Assembly: GCA_949840775.1 (NCBI GenBank) | Contig: CATKXO010000003.1 | Span: 1 to 64,000 of the forward strand | DNA from: an uncultured bacterium | GTDB lineage: Bacteria > Bacillota > Clostridia > Oscillospirales > Oscillospiraceae | Length of the DNA stretch: 64,000 nt | Reading direction: 5' to 3' | Part shown: positions 52,627-61,623 of the stretch, one piece after another | How positions within the stretch are numbered: the stretch's first letter is position 1 | How the letters are laid out: each line of letters starts with the position of its first letter | The notes under the pieces: generated by a model | Told to the model about the DNA's origin: nothing | The model's input: the letters and a program-made list of their open reading frames with translations, nothing else | Databases searched by the model: none | Program-made: the position numbers and the translations under genes

Positions 52627-52838
52627 GTGACAATGAGCTCCGTCTCGCCGTCGATGACCGCCCTGTCCCCGGGGCGCAGCTTCTTCCCCCGCATGGGGCA
52701 GGGCTCGCCGTTGACGGCCACCCGGCCCTCCTGGATGATCAGCTTGGCGTCCCCGCCGGTCTCCACCGCCCCGGCGAATTTCAGCAGGTCCTGGAGCCTG
52801 ATAAACTCGGTGTGGATTTTAATTTCGTGTGAATCCAT
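52623..52838 (-). CDS. yaaA: S4-domain RNA-binding protein YaaA
   Basis: The 71-residue protein is a single S4 domain (IRLQDLLKFAGAVETGGDAK, VAVNGEPCPMRGKKLRPGD). In Firmicutes it is regularly found between dnaN and recF; it has been linked to ribosome assembly. The ATG at 52838 follows GGAGG by seven bases. It overlaps recF by four bases. Confidence 0.93.
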   Translation of the reverse strand: MDSHEIKIHTEFIRLQDLLKFAGAVETGGDAKLIIQEGRVAVNGEPCPMRGKKLRPGDRAVIDGETELIVT

Positions 52839-52874
52839 CTGCAATCCTCCGCCTCCCTCTCAACAGGAGGCTTT

Positions 52875-53981
52875 TTAATTTGCTTTCAGCCGCACCGGCA
52901 GCACCATATAGACAAAGTTTTCCTCCCCCTCGGCGGGCAGGATGACGCAGGGGGCCACCCCGGAGGTGAACTCCATGCGCAGTTTGCCGGCGGGGGCGGC
53001 TTTGAGGGCGTCCATCAGGTACTTGTTGTTAAACCCGATCTCCAGACCACCGCCGTTCCCGTCGATGGGACACTGGTCGGCGGCGTCACCGATGGCGGTT
53101 TTGGTGGTGATGGAGACATCCCCGTCCCCGAAGACGCAGCGCAGGGGGGATTTCAGCTTTTCACTGATGATGATGGATACCCGGTCGATGGAGGAGAGCA
53201 GGGCTCTGGCCTCCACCTCCACCTTGACGGTGTTGTTCCGGGGGATGGCGTTCTTGTAGGCCAGGAAGTCCCCCTCCAGCCGGCGGCAGACCAGAAGGGT
53301 GTCTCCGGTGCGGAACATGATGTGCCGGGCGCCCTGGATCACGGTGACCGTCTCCTCTCCGGAGCAAATTTTTTCCACCTCGCTCAGGGCGGAGCCGGGG
53401 ACCACAAAGGAGAAAGCCCCCGCCCCCTTTTTCTCCTCTACCGCCTCGTGGCGCAGGGCCAGGCGGTAGCCGTCTACCGACACCACAGTGAGGCCGGTAT
53501 CATCCACCTCAAACAGGGAACCGGTGTGAACGGGCCGGCTCTCGTTGTCGCTGACAGCAAAGAGCGTCTGGCTAATCATAGACCGCAGTACCGGCTGGGC
53601 AATCGTCAGGGCGTTCTGCTGGTCCACATTGGGCAGCTCGGGAAATTCCCCCGGGTCGGTGCCCATAATCTTATACTTGATAGGGCCGCACTGGATAAAG
53701 ACCGCGTAGTCCTGGGAGGTGACCACAATGACATCGTCGGGCATTTTCCGTACAATCTCGCCGAAGAGCCGGGCAGAAAGCACCAGAGAACCCTTTTCCA
53801 CGATCTCGGCGGGGACGGCGGCCTGGATGCCGGTTTCCAGGTTGTAGCCGGTGAGGCGCAGGGTCTCTCCCGCCTCCACCAGAATGCCCTCCATGGCCGG
53901 GATGGCGCTTTTGGCGGCTACAGTGCGCGAGGCGGCGGAGATTGCGCCGGAGAGCAGGGCCTTTTCACAGGAGAATTTCAT
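52875..53981 (-). CDS. dnaN: DNA polymerase III beta sliding clamp
   Basis: The 368-residue protein is a normal-length clamp: MKFSCEKALLSGAISAASRT, three repeated clamp domains with RLFGEIVRKMPDD, VSVDGYRLALRHE and the C-terminal AEGEENFVYMVLPVRL. It encircles DNA and tethers polymerase III. The ATG follows GGAGG by eight bases; a short in-frame extension has no ribosome site. Confidence 0.97.
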   Translation of the reverse strand: MKFSCEKALLSGAISAASRTVAAKSAIPAMEGILVEAGETLRLTGYNLETGIQAAVPAEIVEKGSLVLSARLFGEIVRKMPDDVIVVTSQDYAVFIQCGPIKYKIMGTDPGEFPELPNVDQQNALTIAQPVLRSMISQTLFAVSDNESRPVHTGSLFEVDDTGLTVVSVDGYRLALRHEAVEEKKGAGAFSFVVPGSALSEVEKICSGEETVTVIQGARHIMFRTGDTLLVCRRLEGDFLAYKNAIPRNNTVKVEVEARALLSSIDRVSIIISEKLKSPLRCVFGDGDVSITTKTAIGDAADQCPIDGNGGGLEIGFNNKYLMDALKAAPAGKLRMEFTSGVAPCVILPAEGEENFVYMVLPVRLKAN

Positions 53982-54236
53982 AAACAGTTCCTCCAATCTA
54001 TTTTTCTCTCCCGGAATAGGAGGAGAGGATTTTCTTTCGTAATAGCAGTCAGTAGGCGGAAAAAATGTGGAAAGACGGGGGAAACGCCTGGGGGCCTAAG
54101 AAAAGCGGTCCCACAGGGGGTGTGGGGAAACGGGAGCGGTTTTCAACATCTTTCTTTTTAAAGGCGTGTTTTCCACATTTGGTTGTCAACATTCCACATT
54201 TCTTGTGGAGAACTTGCGTAGGGGGACGGCCGCCCC
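53982..54236. other. dnaA-dnaN intergenic region with DnaA-box-like sites
   Basis: Five sites resemble DnaA boxes: TGTGGAAAG (54066), TGTGGGGAA (54121), TTTTCCACA (54169), CATTCCACA (54190) and TGTGGAGAA (54204). None is the canonical TTATCCACA. In Bacillus this gap is one half of a two-part oriC. A degenerate palindromic repeat (GTAGGGGGACGGCCGCCCCTTAC, 54218-54240) follows the dnaA stop and could act as terminator. Confidence 0.6.
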
Positions 54237-55550
54237 TTACTCGTACCGGCTGTTGATGTTGGTGGTGATATCCTTGATAATTTCCGCTTTCTCCGGGTCG
54301 ATTTTCACCAGGTCCTCGATGCGGTTGATGGCGTTGAGGACGGTGCTGTGGTCCCGGTTGCCGAACTCCGCGCCGATCTCCTTCAGGGAGAGGTTGGTCA
54401 TGCGGCGGATCTGGTACATGGCAATCTGCCGGGCCAGGGAGATGTCCTTGGAGCGGCCCTGTCCCCGGAGAAGGGGGGGCTCCAGGTTGTAGAAATTGCA
54501 GACCTCCTGGATGATGACATCGGCGGTGGGCAGAATGTCGGATTTCTCCTTAAAGATGTCCTTCACCGCCCGGATGACGGTGTTTTTGTCCACCTTGTCC
54601 CCATTCAGGTCCTGGAAGGCCATGATCTTGTTGACGGTCCCCTCAATCTGACGCACGTTGGCGGTGATGGTCTCGGCGATGAGTTGGATGATATAGTCGG
54701 GCAGCTCCATCCCCATGCGGATGGCCTTGCTCTTGATGATGGCCGTTCTGGTCTCGTAGTCCGGAGGGACGATGTCGGCCAGCAGGCCCCACTCGAAGCG
54801 GGTTTTCAGCCGGTCCTCCAGCCGGAGCATCTCCTTGGGGGGGCGGTCGGAGGTGAAGACAATCTGCTTTTTCAGCTCGTAGAGGGTATTGAAGGTGTGA
54901 AACATTTCCTCCTGGGTGGAGTCACGGCCGGCGATGAACTGCACGTCATCCATGAGAAAGACATCCGCCCCCCGGTACTTGTCCCGGAACTCCTGGTTCC
55001 GCCCCTCCCGGATGGCGGCGATCAGCTCGTTGGTGAAGGCGTCTCCCTTGACGTAGATAATCTTGTAGTCCGGGTGGTCGCCGTGGATGGTGTGGGCGAT
55101 GGAGTAGAGCAGGTGGGTCTTGCCCAGGCCGGACTCGCCGTAGATGAACAGGGGGTTGTAGCTCAGCCCCGGATTTTCCGCTGCCTTCCGGGCGGCGGCG
55201 TGGGCAAACTTGTTGGAGGAGCCCACTACAAACCGGTCGAAGGTGTACTCCTCGGTGCCGGGGAGGAAGGAACCTGTTTTGTTCTTGACTGCGGCATTTC
55301 GCTCCCCTTCGGTGAGTACCGTCACCTGGAAGTCGGCGGAGAACAGCTCGTGAAGGGCCTTCCGGATGGGGGGGAGATACCGGGTGGTGATAATCTCCTG
55401 CTTGAATTTGGTGGGGCTGTAGAGGATAAAGCGGCTCTCCTCCAGGGCGAGGGCCTCGGCGTCGTCAAACCAGGTGTTCAGGGTGGTGGCGGTCATCTCC
55501 GCCGACATGAGGGCTTTTACCTTTTCCCATACTTCTGCGGCGGGATTCAT
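54237..55550 (-). CDS. dnaA: Chromosomal replication initiator DnaA
   Basis: The 437-residue protein has domain I, the AAA+ core with GESGLGKTHLLYSI and VFLMDDVQFIAGRD, and the DNA-binding domain IV with signature RDHSTVLNAINRIE (399-412). E. coli and Bacillus have DHTTV.HA; here Ser and Asn replace the Thr and His at 402 and 406. The start follows AAAGGAGGAG. It heads the leftward dnaA-gyrA block. Confidence 0.98.
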   Translation of the reverse strand: MNPAAEVWEKVKALMSAEMTATTLNTWFDDAEALALEESRFILYSPTKFKQEIITTRYLPPIRKALHELFSADFQVTVLTEGERNAAVKNKTGSFLPGTEEYTFDRFVVGSSNKFAHAAARKAAENPGLSYNPLFIYGESGLGKTHLLYSIAHTIHGDHPDYKIIYVKGDAFTNELIAAIREGRNQEFRDKYRGADVFLMDDVQFIAGRDSTQEEMFHTFNTLYELKKQIVFTSDRPPKEMLRLEDRLKTRFEWGLLADIVPPDYETRTAIIKSKAIRMGMELPDYIIQLIAETITANVRQIEGTVNKIMAFQDLNGDKVDKNTVIRAVKDIFKEKSDILPTADVIIQEVCNFYNLEPPLLRGQGRSKDISLARQIAMYQIRRMTNLSLKEIGAEFGNRDHSTVLNAINRIEDLVKIDPEKAEIIKDITTNINSRYE

Positions 55551-55800
55551 GGCGCTCCTCCTTTATTATTCATTCAAAGCGCCCTCCCCGCTTGGACAGG
55601 GAAGGCGGCAGTCAAAACACGAAATGACGTGATTTTCCACACCCATCATTATACCAAAAAACAGGAGGGACAGCAAGGTTTTTCCACATTTTTTATTTTA
55701 AATGTGTATTATATGTACCGCACAGCTTGTATATAGAGTAAAATTTGCCTACAAGATGTGGTCAGGAGGAAAAAACAGAAAAAAATTTGGTCCCCGGAGG
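55551..55800. other. Replication origin region (oriC), dnaA-rpmH gap
   Basis: The gap between the divergent dnaA and rpmH genes has DnaA-box-like TTTTCCACA at 55633 and 55680, weaker TGTGGTCAG and TGTGGTTGA sites near 55757 and 55807, and an AT-rich stretch (55683-55760) suited to unwinding. Gene direction switches here, as expected at a bidirectional origin. On the reverse strand a TATAAT (55708-55713) may be the dnaA -10. Confidence 0.75.
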
Positions 55801-55811
55801 AAAAAATGTGG

Positions 55812-55841
55812 TTGACAGAATCGCCTTTTGTCCGCTATAAT
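55812..55841 (+). promoter_or_regulatory. rpmH promoter
   Basis: TTGACA (55812-55817), 18 bases, TATAAT (55836-55841). A leader of about 140 bases follows, containing GCAGACCGCAGCCCCGCCGG / GGC-type GC-rich hairpins, and then the ribosome site GAGGAGG. Confidence 0.88.
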
Positions 55842-55986
55842 GGTGGACGTATCTTTTGGAGGAGGGCGGTTTATGCCCTTTTCCCGCCGTCCGGTCAGGG
55901 CGGTTTCATTGCAGACCGCAGCCCCGCCGGGGCTGTTGTTGGGCCGGGAAAGCCGGCTTGAAATCTAAACTGAGGAGGTGTCCCCC

Positions 55987-56121
55987 ATGCTTCGTACCTA
56001 TCAGCCCAAAAAGCGTCAGCGCTCCAAGGAACACGGCTTCCGCAAGCGTATGGCCACCCGCAATGGCCGCAAGGTGCTGGCCCGCCGCCGCGCCAAGGGC
56101 CGCGCCCGTCTGACCCACTGA
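55987..56121 (+). CDS. rpmH: 50S ribosomal protein L34
   Basis: The 44-residue protein [20 protein letters not shown] and onwards to [10 protein letters not shown] is a canonical L34, very basic. The ATG is eight bases after GAGGAGG. It is the first gene on the rightward side of the origin, as in most bacteria. Confidence 0.98.
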   Translation: MLRTYQPKKRQRSKEHGFRKRMATRNGRKVLARRRAKGRARLTH

Positions 56122-56271
56122 GGGAGATGAGGCGGTTATGCCGCCCCATTCCCGGCAGTGAGCATGGATCGGACCTGGAACCGGGGACGTACAGACGTAC
56201 AGTTTAGATAGCGCACAAACCAGGGGCGTGGGAGCAATTCCTCCGCCCTCGCTGTGCATGCGGAGGAAATC
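56122..56271 (+). other. rpmH-rnpA spacer with hairpins
   Basis: The 150-base spacer is longer than usual for this pair and can fold: GGCGGTTATGCCGCC (56131-56145), an ACGTACAG repeat (56189 and 56197), and GGGGCGTGGGAGCAATTCCTC. No gene. It may attenuate or process the rpmH-rnpA transcript. Confidence 0.35.
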
Positions 56272-56628
56272 ATGAAACAGACCGTTGCCCTAAAACAGAA
56301 TCATGAGTTCCGCCGGCTGTACAATAAGGGAAAAAGTGCTGTCTCCCCCTATTTTGTCATCTACTGCCGCAGGACCGGCCGGCCGGTAAACCGGCTGGGA
56401 ATCACCACCGGCGTGAAGCTGGGCAACGCGGTGAAGCGCAACCGCGCCCGCCGCCGCATCCGGGAGCTGTACCGCACCCACGAGGGGGATCTGCTCACCG
56501 GCTATGATATTGTGATTGTGGCCCGCACCCGGGCAATCTACGGACAGTACGGTGAGCTGAGGCACAGCTTTCGCCAGCAGGCGAAGAAGCTGGGCCTGTT
56601 TGCGCCGAAGGGGGACAGGCCCCTGTGA
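56272..56628 (+). CDS. rnpA: Ribonuclease P protein component
   Basis: The 118-residue basic protein has the RnpA core: [40 protein letters not shown] and [11 protein letters not shown] (the RNR motif). It assists the RNase P RNA in trimming tRNA 5' ends. The ATG at 56272 follows GGAGG; its stop overlaps the GTG of yidD. Confidence 0.97.
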   Translation: MKQTVALKQNHEFRRLYNKGKSAVSPYFVIYCRRTGRPVNRLGITTGVKLGNAVKRNRARRRIRELYRTHEGDLLTGYDIVIVARTRAIYGQYGELRHSFRQQAKKLGLFAPKGDRPL

Positions 56629-56843
56629 AGCGTCTTCTTCTGTTCATGATCCGATTCTACCGGCGCGCCATCTCGCCCCTGCGTCCCCCCTGCTGCCGCT
56701 TTATTCCCACCTGCTCGGAGTATGCCCTGGAGGCGGTGGAGAAGTACGGCGTTTTAAAAGGGGGCTGGCTGGCCCTGCGCAGACTGTTGCGGTGCCATCC
56801 CTTCCACCGGCAGAGGTCCATTGAATACGACCCTGTGCCCTAG
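56625..56843 (+). CDS. yidD: Membrane protein insertion efficiency factor YidD
   Basis: The 72-residue protein shows the whole YidD signature: [32 protein letters not shown] and [11 protein letters not shown]. It aids YidC-dependent membrane insertion. It starts with GTG overlapping the rnpA stop and lies directly before yidC. Confidence 0.96.
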   Translation: MKRLLLFMIRFYRRAISPLRPPCCRFIPTCSEYALEAVEKYGVLKGGWLALRRLLRCHPFHRQRSIEYDPVP

Positions 56844-56874
56844 GGGACAGACCGGAGGAAAACCCTGCCCCGAA

Positions 56875-56902
56875 TCGGGCCGCCAAGGGCGGCGGCCACT
56901 AC
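56875..56902. repeat. Remnant of a palindromic repeat
   Basis: CGGGCCGCCAAGGGCGGCGGCCACTAC is half of the modular repeat with a mutated end (CACTAC for CCCTAC). It fills the yidD-yidC gap. Confidence 0.55.
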
Positions 56903-56929
56903 GATCCTGAATATGCGGAGGTATTTTTA

Positions 56930-58363
56930 GTGGGTATTATTTTACAACCCTTTGCCTGGCTGCTGCTGTTTTTTTACAACCTGTTCAGCAGCTACGGCAT
57001 AGCCCTGATTCTCTTTGCCATTGTCATTAAACTGGTACTCTTCCCCGTCACGCTGAAGAGTAAAAAGAGCATGATTCAGACTACCATGCTCTCGGGAAAG
57101 ATGCAGCAGCTGCAAAAGCAGTACGGCAAGGACAGGGAGCGCTACAATCTGGAGCTCCAGAAGCTCTATGAGAAGGAGAAGGTCAACCCCATGGGGGGCT
57201 GCGTCTGGTCCCTCATCCCCATGATTATCCTGATCCTTCTGTACAGCATCATCCGCTACCCCCTGACCTATTTTATGGGGATGTCCGACGATCAGATTCA
57301 GACACTGGCCACCCAGCTCAACTGGTCTGATGTGGCCATCGCAAACGGCTGGGTGACGGCCGCTGTGATGGAAAAGGCGGAGGGCCTGTTCCAAAACGGC
57401 GCCTATAATCAGCTGTATCTGCTCTCCCTGGTCACCAAGGAAAATCTGGCCTCCCTCCAGTCGGCTGTGGGCGCGGATGGCCTGTTTGTCATGAACTTCA
57501 AGTTCCTTGGCATTGACCTGTCCAGAATCCCCAACTGGAGATTTTGGGCCGGCGGGATTACCCCGGGCTCCATCGGCCTGTTTATTCTGCCAATCGTCTC
57601 GGTGTGCGTGTCCTTCCTGTCTATGAAGGTGTCTATGGCCACCAACCAGATGAACAATCAGACGGAAAACAAGCAGATGGACCAGACCAACAAGATGATG
57701 ATGTGGATGATGCCACTGATGTCCCTGTGGATCGGCTTTACCGTTCCCGCCGGACTGTCCATCTACTGGATTGCCCAATATTTTACGCAGATGATTCAGG
57801 AGGTCATCTGCGGCTGTATGCTGAAAAAGGACTACGAGGCCGCCCGCCAGGCCGCCGCCAAGCGGGAGGCCGAGGAGAAGGAGGAGGAAAAGCGCCGCAA
57901 GGAGGAGGCCCGTCTGGAGCGGCAGCGCCGGATTGAGGAGGAGAAGAAGAACCGGGGCAAGAAGAAACCCGCCCAGAAGAAGGACGGCGAGCCCGCCCAG
58001 GAGGGCGTCAACCGGGAGGACAGCCGGGAGGGAATCCGGGCCTATGCCCGGGGCCGGGCTTACATCCCCAACCGCTACGGCGGCGTGACCCCCTACACCG
58101 ACCCCAACCAGCTTTTCCGGGCCATGGAGGCTGCGGAGGCCGGTAAAAAGAAGAAGAAGGGCAAGAAGGAAGCGGAGAAACCGGAGGGCTCCACCCAGGC
58201 CGGTTCTATCCAAATTCCTGAGAGTAAGCCCGCTGAGCCCGTGAGCCTGACCAAGGAGACCCCACCCGCTCCCATCGAGCCCCCTGTGGAGACCGAGGAG
58301 GTCGAAGTGGAAGTGGAGGAGATCGAGGTCGAGGTGGACGAGGATGAAAATAAGGAGGGCTGA
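56930..58363 (+). CDS. yidC: Membrane insertase YidC/Oxa1
   Basis: A 477-residue protein whose first about 290 residues hold the YidC core: GIALILFAIVIKLVLFPVTL, KMQQLQKQYGKDRERYNLEL, MMWMMPLMSLWIGFTVPAGL. It inserts and folds membrane proteins. A long charged C-terminal tail of Lys/Glu-rich sequence (about 300-477, with RREEARLERQRRIEEEKKN-like stretches) is much longer than in Bacillus SpoIIIJ; it may bind ribosomes. Start is GTG after GGAGG. Confidence 0.95.
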   Translation: MGIILQPFAWLLLFFYNLFSSYGIALILFAIVIKLVLFPVTLKSKKSMIQTTMLSGKMQQLQKQYGKDRERYNLELQKLYEKEKVNPMGGCVWSLIPMIILILLYSIIRYPLTYFMGMSDDQIQTLATQLNWSDVAIANGWVTAAVMEKAEGLFQNGAYNQLYLLSLVTKENLASLQSAVGADGLFVMNFKFLGIDLSRIPNWRFWAGGITPGSIGLFILPIVSVCVSFLSMKVSMATNQMNNQTENKQMDQTNKMMMWMMPLMSLWIGFTVPAGLSIYWIAQYFTQMIQEVICGCMLKKDYEAARQAAAKREAEEKEEEKRRKEEARLERQRRIEEEKKNRGKKKPAQKKDGEPAQEGVNREDSREGIRAYARGRAYIPNRYGGVTPYTDPNQLFRAMEAAEAGKKKKKGKKEAEKPEGSTQAGSIQIPESKPAEPVSLTKETPPAPIEPPVETEEVEVEVEEIEVEVDEDENKEG

Positions 58364-58366
58364 GTG

Positions 58367-59383
58367 ATGTTAAAATGGATTGAGACCACCGGGCGCTCCG
58401 AGGAGGACGCCATTACCGCCGCCCTGTTCCAGCTGGGGCTGGAGCGTGACGATGTCTCTGTTGAAGTGATTGAGCGGGCCAAGTCCGGTTTTCTGGGCTT
58501 TGGCAGCAACCCGGCCAAGGTCCGGGTGAGCTATGACGAGGTAGACGGCGTACCCCGTCCCATCAGCGAGGGGTCCTGTGTGGAGAAGGACGCGCCCAAA
58601 CCGGAACCGAAGCGGGAAGAGCCGGCCCCCGCTCCCGTGGCGGAGGAGCCGGTGATTCCTGCGGCTAAGCTGGCGGAGAAGAGGGCGCCCAGGCCGGCTG
58701 CCGCGCCTCAGATGGAAACCCCTGCCGCCCCCGTGGAGGAGGAGACCATTCTCTCCGCCAAGCCGGGCATGGCCCCGCCCAAACGGAACCAGCCCCGGCC
58801 CGAGCGGAGGGAGCGGCCCCGCCGGGAGAACCGGCTGCAGGAGGGGGACGAAATCCTCATCGGCAGCGCCCCGGCCCCTGCGCCCCGTGAGCCCGTCACC
58901 ATGGAGCCGGTGAGCCCGGAGGACGAGAAGGCCAACCAGATTCGTACCTTCCTTACCGGTCTGATGGGCCACCTCCAGGTGGAGGCCAGCCCCGATATCT
59001 ATATCACCAATGAGGGTAATTACAAGGTGATCCTTCAGGGCCAGAATCTGGGTGCCATCATTGGCCGCCGGGGCGAGACCCTGGACGCCATTCAGCAGCT
59101 CACCAGCTACACCGTCAACCGCGGCCAGTCCAAGCGGGTGCGTATCCATGTGGACGCCGAGGGCTACCGGGCCAAGCGGGAGGAGTCCCTCCAGCGGCTG
59201 GCCCTGAAAATGGCGGGCAAGGTGGTCAAGTACCGGAAGAATATGACCCTGGAGCCCATGAACGCCTACGAGCGCCATGTGATTCACACCGCGCTCCAGG
59301 ACTACAAGGGCGTTACCACCTACTCCACCGGCGTGGAGCCCAACCGCCGCACTGTGGTGGCCTACGCCCCCCATCAGAAATAA
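58367..59383 (+). CDS. jag: RNA-binding protein Jag (KhpB)
   Basis: The 338-residue protein has the Jag_N domain (WIETTGRSEEDAITAALFQL, KSGFLGFGSNPAKVRV), a low-complexity Pro/Glu linker (about 70-190), a KH domain (GQNLGAIIGRRGETLDAIQQ) and an R3H domain (MNAYERHVIHTALQDYKGVT). KhpB works with KhpA on RNA and cell-division control. It is placed two bases after yidC, as usual. Confidence 0.95.
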   Translation: MLKWIETTGRSEEDAITAALFQLGLERDDVSVEVIERAKSGFLGFGSNPAKVRVSYDEVDGVPRPISEGSCVEKDAPKPEPKREEPAPAPVAEEPVIPAAKLAEKRAPRPAAAPQMETPAAPVEEETILSAKPGMAPPKRNQPRPERRERPRRENRLQEGDEILIGSAPAPAPREPVTMEPVSPEDEKANQIRTFLTGLMGHLQVEASPDIYITNEGNYKVILQGQNLGAIIGRRGETLDAIQQLTSYTVNRGQSKRVRIHVDAEGYRAKREESLQRLALKMAGKVVKYRKNMTLEPMNAYERHVIHTALQDYKGVTTYSTGVEPNRRTVVAYAPHQK

Positions 59384-59390
59384 TACTTTA

Positions 59391-59418
59391 GGCGGAAGGG
59401 GTCTCCCTTCCGCCTTTT
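59391..59418 (+). terminator. Terminator of the rpmH-jag operon
   Basis: GGCGGAAGG, loop, CCTTCCGCC then TTTTT. Confidence 0.92.
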
Positions 59419-59431
59419 TGGAGGTAAGACC

Positions 59432-60763
59432 ATGCCAACTCCCCTCTACGACGCCCTGCGAAGCTACGCGGACAGGGAGATTCTCCGGTTTCACATGCCG
59501 GGACACAAGGGAAAATTTCTCCCCGTTCCCGAACTGACGGGGCTGGCTCCCCTGGACGTGACCGAGCTGTCCCCCACCGGAAATCTCTATGAGGCTGGGG
59601 AGCCTTTTGACGGGGCTCAGCGGCTGTGGGCCAGCCTCTTCGGCTTTGATTGCTGCCAGTTCCTCACCGGGGGGTCCACCATGGGCATCCATACCGGGCT
59701 TGCCCTGTGCGCCCGGCCGGGGGAGCGGATTCTGGTGGACCGGGGCTGTCACCGGGCGGTTTTCAATGCCATGGCTTTGCTGGACCTGGAGCCCGTTTAT
59801 CTGGAGCGGCCCTGGCTGAGGCAGGAAAATCTGGTGGGGCCCATCTCCCCGGCGGATGTGGAAGCGGCCCTGGAGCACTGCCCGGATATCAAAACGGTCT
59901 GTATTACCTCCCCTACTTATGCCGGGGTGTTGTCTAATATCGGGGCCATTGCCCGCATTGTCCACGCCCACGGTGGAAAACTCTTTGTGGACGGGGCCCA
60001 CGGGGCCCACCTGCCTTTCCTGGGTCTGGCCCCCTTCTGGGAGGCGGACGTTGTGACGGTCAGTGCCCACAAGACCCTGCCCGCCATGGGACAGGCCGCG
60101 CTGCTCTTTACCGACGGCTTTGACCTGGACCGGGTGCGGCGGACGGCCTCGATCTACGGCACATCCAGCCCCTCCTACCCCATTCTGGCCTCCATGGACC
60201 TGGCTCGGGAGTGGCTGACAGAGGGGGAGGGCTGGCAGGAGTACCGCCGGGCAGCTGTCCGGGTGGCAGAGCTGCGGAAAAAATTCCCCTCTCTGAACAG
60301 CGGCTCCGGTTTCTCCCTAGACCCCACCCGGTTTACCCTGAAGGTCAAGGACGGCCCCGCCTTTGCCCGGGCCCTGGAGGCCCGGGGAATTTATCCCGAG
60401 ATGGAGGACGGGGGCCACGTGGTCTTTATCTGCACCGCCCAGGACAGCGATGAGGACTTCCTCCGCCTGGAGGGGACGCTGGAGGAGATGAGGGACCAGC
60501 TGGGGGACTGTTCCCCCATCCCCGCCCCGCCTCTGCCGGAGCGGCTGCTCTCTCTGCGGGAGGCGTTGTTTGGCCCCTGGCGGGCGTGGCCCAGGCCGCT
60601 GAAGGACTGCGAGGGAGAGATTGCCGCCTGTCAGATTGCCCCCTATCCCCCCGGCGTGCCTGTTGTAGCGCCCGGAGAAGAAATTACAAAAAAAGAACTG
60701 GCCTATTTACAGGAAATAGGGTATAATATGCTGTCAGAGGTTCGAGTGATAGGTGAGGCGTGA
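59432..60763 (+). CDS. Orn/Lys/Arg decarboxylase family PLP enzyme (YaaO-like)
   Basis: The 443-residue protein matches the short Orn/Lys/Arg decarboxylases: RFHMPGHKGKFLP, GGSTMGIHTGL, DGAHGAHLPF and the PLP-binding Lys 214 in SAHKTLPAMGQ. The order with holB and ricT downstream copies Bacillus yaaO-(tmk)-holB-yaaT. Whether it decarboxylates arginine, lysine or ornithine is unclear. tmk and the yaaQ/yaaR genes of Bacillus are missing from this spot. Confidence 0.88.
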   Translation: MPTPLYDALRSYADREILRFHMPGHKGKFLPVPELTGLAPLDVTELSPTGNLYEAGEPFDGAQRLWASLFGFDCCQFLTGGSTMGIHTGLALCARPGERILVDRGCHRAVFNAMALLDLEPVYLERPWLRQENLVGPISPADVEAALEHCPDIKTVCITSPTYAGVLSNIGAIARIVHAHGGKLFVDGAHGAHLPFLGLAPFWEADVVTVSAHKTLPAMGQAALLFTDGFDLDRVRRTASIYGTSSPSYPILASMDLAREWLTEGEGWQEYRRAAVRVAELRKKFPSLNSGSGFSLDPTRFTLKVKDGPAFARALEARGIYPEMEDGGHVVFICTAQDSDEDFLRLEGTLEEMRDQLGDCSPIPAPPLPERLLSLREALFGPWRAWPRPLKDCEGEIAACQIAPYPPGVPVVAPGEEITKKELAYLQEIGYNMLSEVRVIGEA

Positions 60764-60764
60764 T

Positions 60765-61589
60765 ATGAAACTGTCTGCCCTGAGGGGAAATGAGAGAGTA
60801 AAAGAACAGCTGTCCCAGCAGGAGCGGGGACGGGGACTGTCCCATGCCTACATTCTCTCCGGCCCGGAGGGGTCGGGGCGGCACACCCTGGCCCGGCTGC
60901 TGTCGGCGGGGATGCTCTGCACCTCCCAGGGGGAGAAGCCCTGCGGCCAGTGCCCCGCCTGCGGAAAGGTGCTGCGGGGGGTCCACCCAGATGTGTCTCT
61001 GATCACCGGGTCGGGCGCGGGGAAGACGATTACAGTGGACCAGGTGCGGGCCCTGCGGTCCGACGCCTATATCCGCCCCAATGAGGGACAGCGGAAGGTC
61101 TACCTTTTGGAGAATGCGGACCAGATGAACCCCTCCGCCCAGAACGCCATGCTCAAGCTGCTGGAGGAGGGCCCCCGCTACGCGGCCTTTCTGCTCATTG
61201 CCAACAACGCCGGCGGGCTGCTGGAGACGGTGCGGTCCCGCTGTGAGGAGCTGCCCCTTTTTCCCGCCGGCCGGCCGGCGGAGGATGAGGACGGCAGGGA
61301 GCGGGCCGCCCAGGTGAAGCGGATGGCCGACGCCCTGGAGCGGGCCGGGGAGCTGGAGCTGCTGGAGGAGTCCATGCGCTTTGCCGCCAAGCGGAGCGGC
61401 GAGGAGTTTTCCCTTCTGCTGGACTCCCTTGAGGTGGAGCTGGGGACCCGGATTGCCCAGGCCCGGGACCGGCGGCGGCTCCTTCGGGCGGTGGAGCTGG
61501 TGAAGGAGCTGCGGGAGGCAGTACGGCGTAACGTAAATGCAAATCAGCTGTCCGGATGGCTGTGCGCGGGAATGTTTACAGCCCTGTGA
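60765..61589 (+). CDS. holB: DNA polymerase III subunit delta'
   Basis: The 274-residue protein is the clamp-loader delta' subunit: RGLSHAYILSGPEGSGRHTL (degenerate P-loop), the zinc site CTSQGEKPCGQCPACGKV, and NADQMNPSAQNAMLKLLEEG. Length is a little short of the usual 320-330, with a shorter C-terminal collar. The ATG at 60765 follows AGGTGAGG; an in-frame GTG four codons earlier overlaps the decarboxylase stop. Confidence 0.92.
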   Translation: MKLSALRGNERVKEQLSQQERGRGLSHAYILSGPEGSGRHTLARLLSAGMLCTSQGEKPCGQCPACGKVLRGVHPDVSLITGSGAGKTITVDQVRALRSDAYIRPNEGQRKVYLLENADQMNPSAQNAMLKLLEEGPRYAAFLLIANNAGGLLETVRSRCEELPLFPAGRPAEDEDGRERAAQVKRMADALERAGELELLEESMRFAAKRSGEEFSLLLDSLEVELGTRIAQARDRRRLLRAVELVKELREAVRRNVNANQLSGWLCAGMFTAL

Positions 61590-61623
61590 ATACAGGATTT
61601 AATTGTTCAAGGAGAAAATACAA

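Noticed and set aside
55740-55810. Additional DnaA boxes at TGTGGTCAG and TGTGGTTGA
   Set aside because: They match only the TGTGG half and are kept only as weak sites inside the origin entry.
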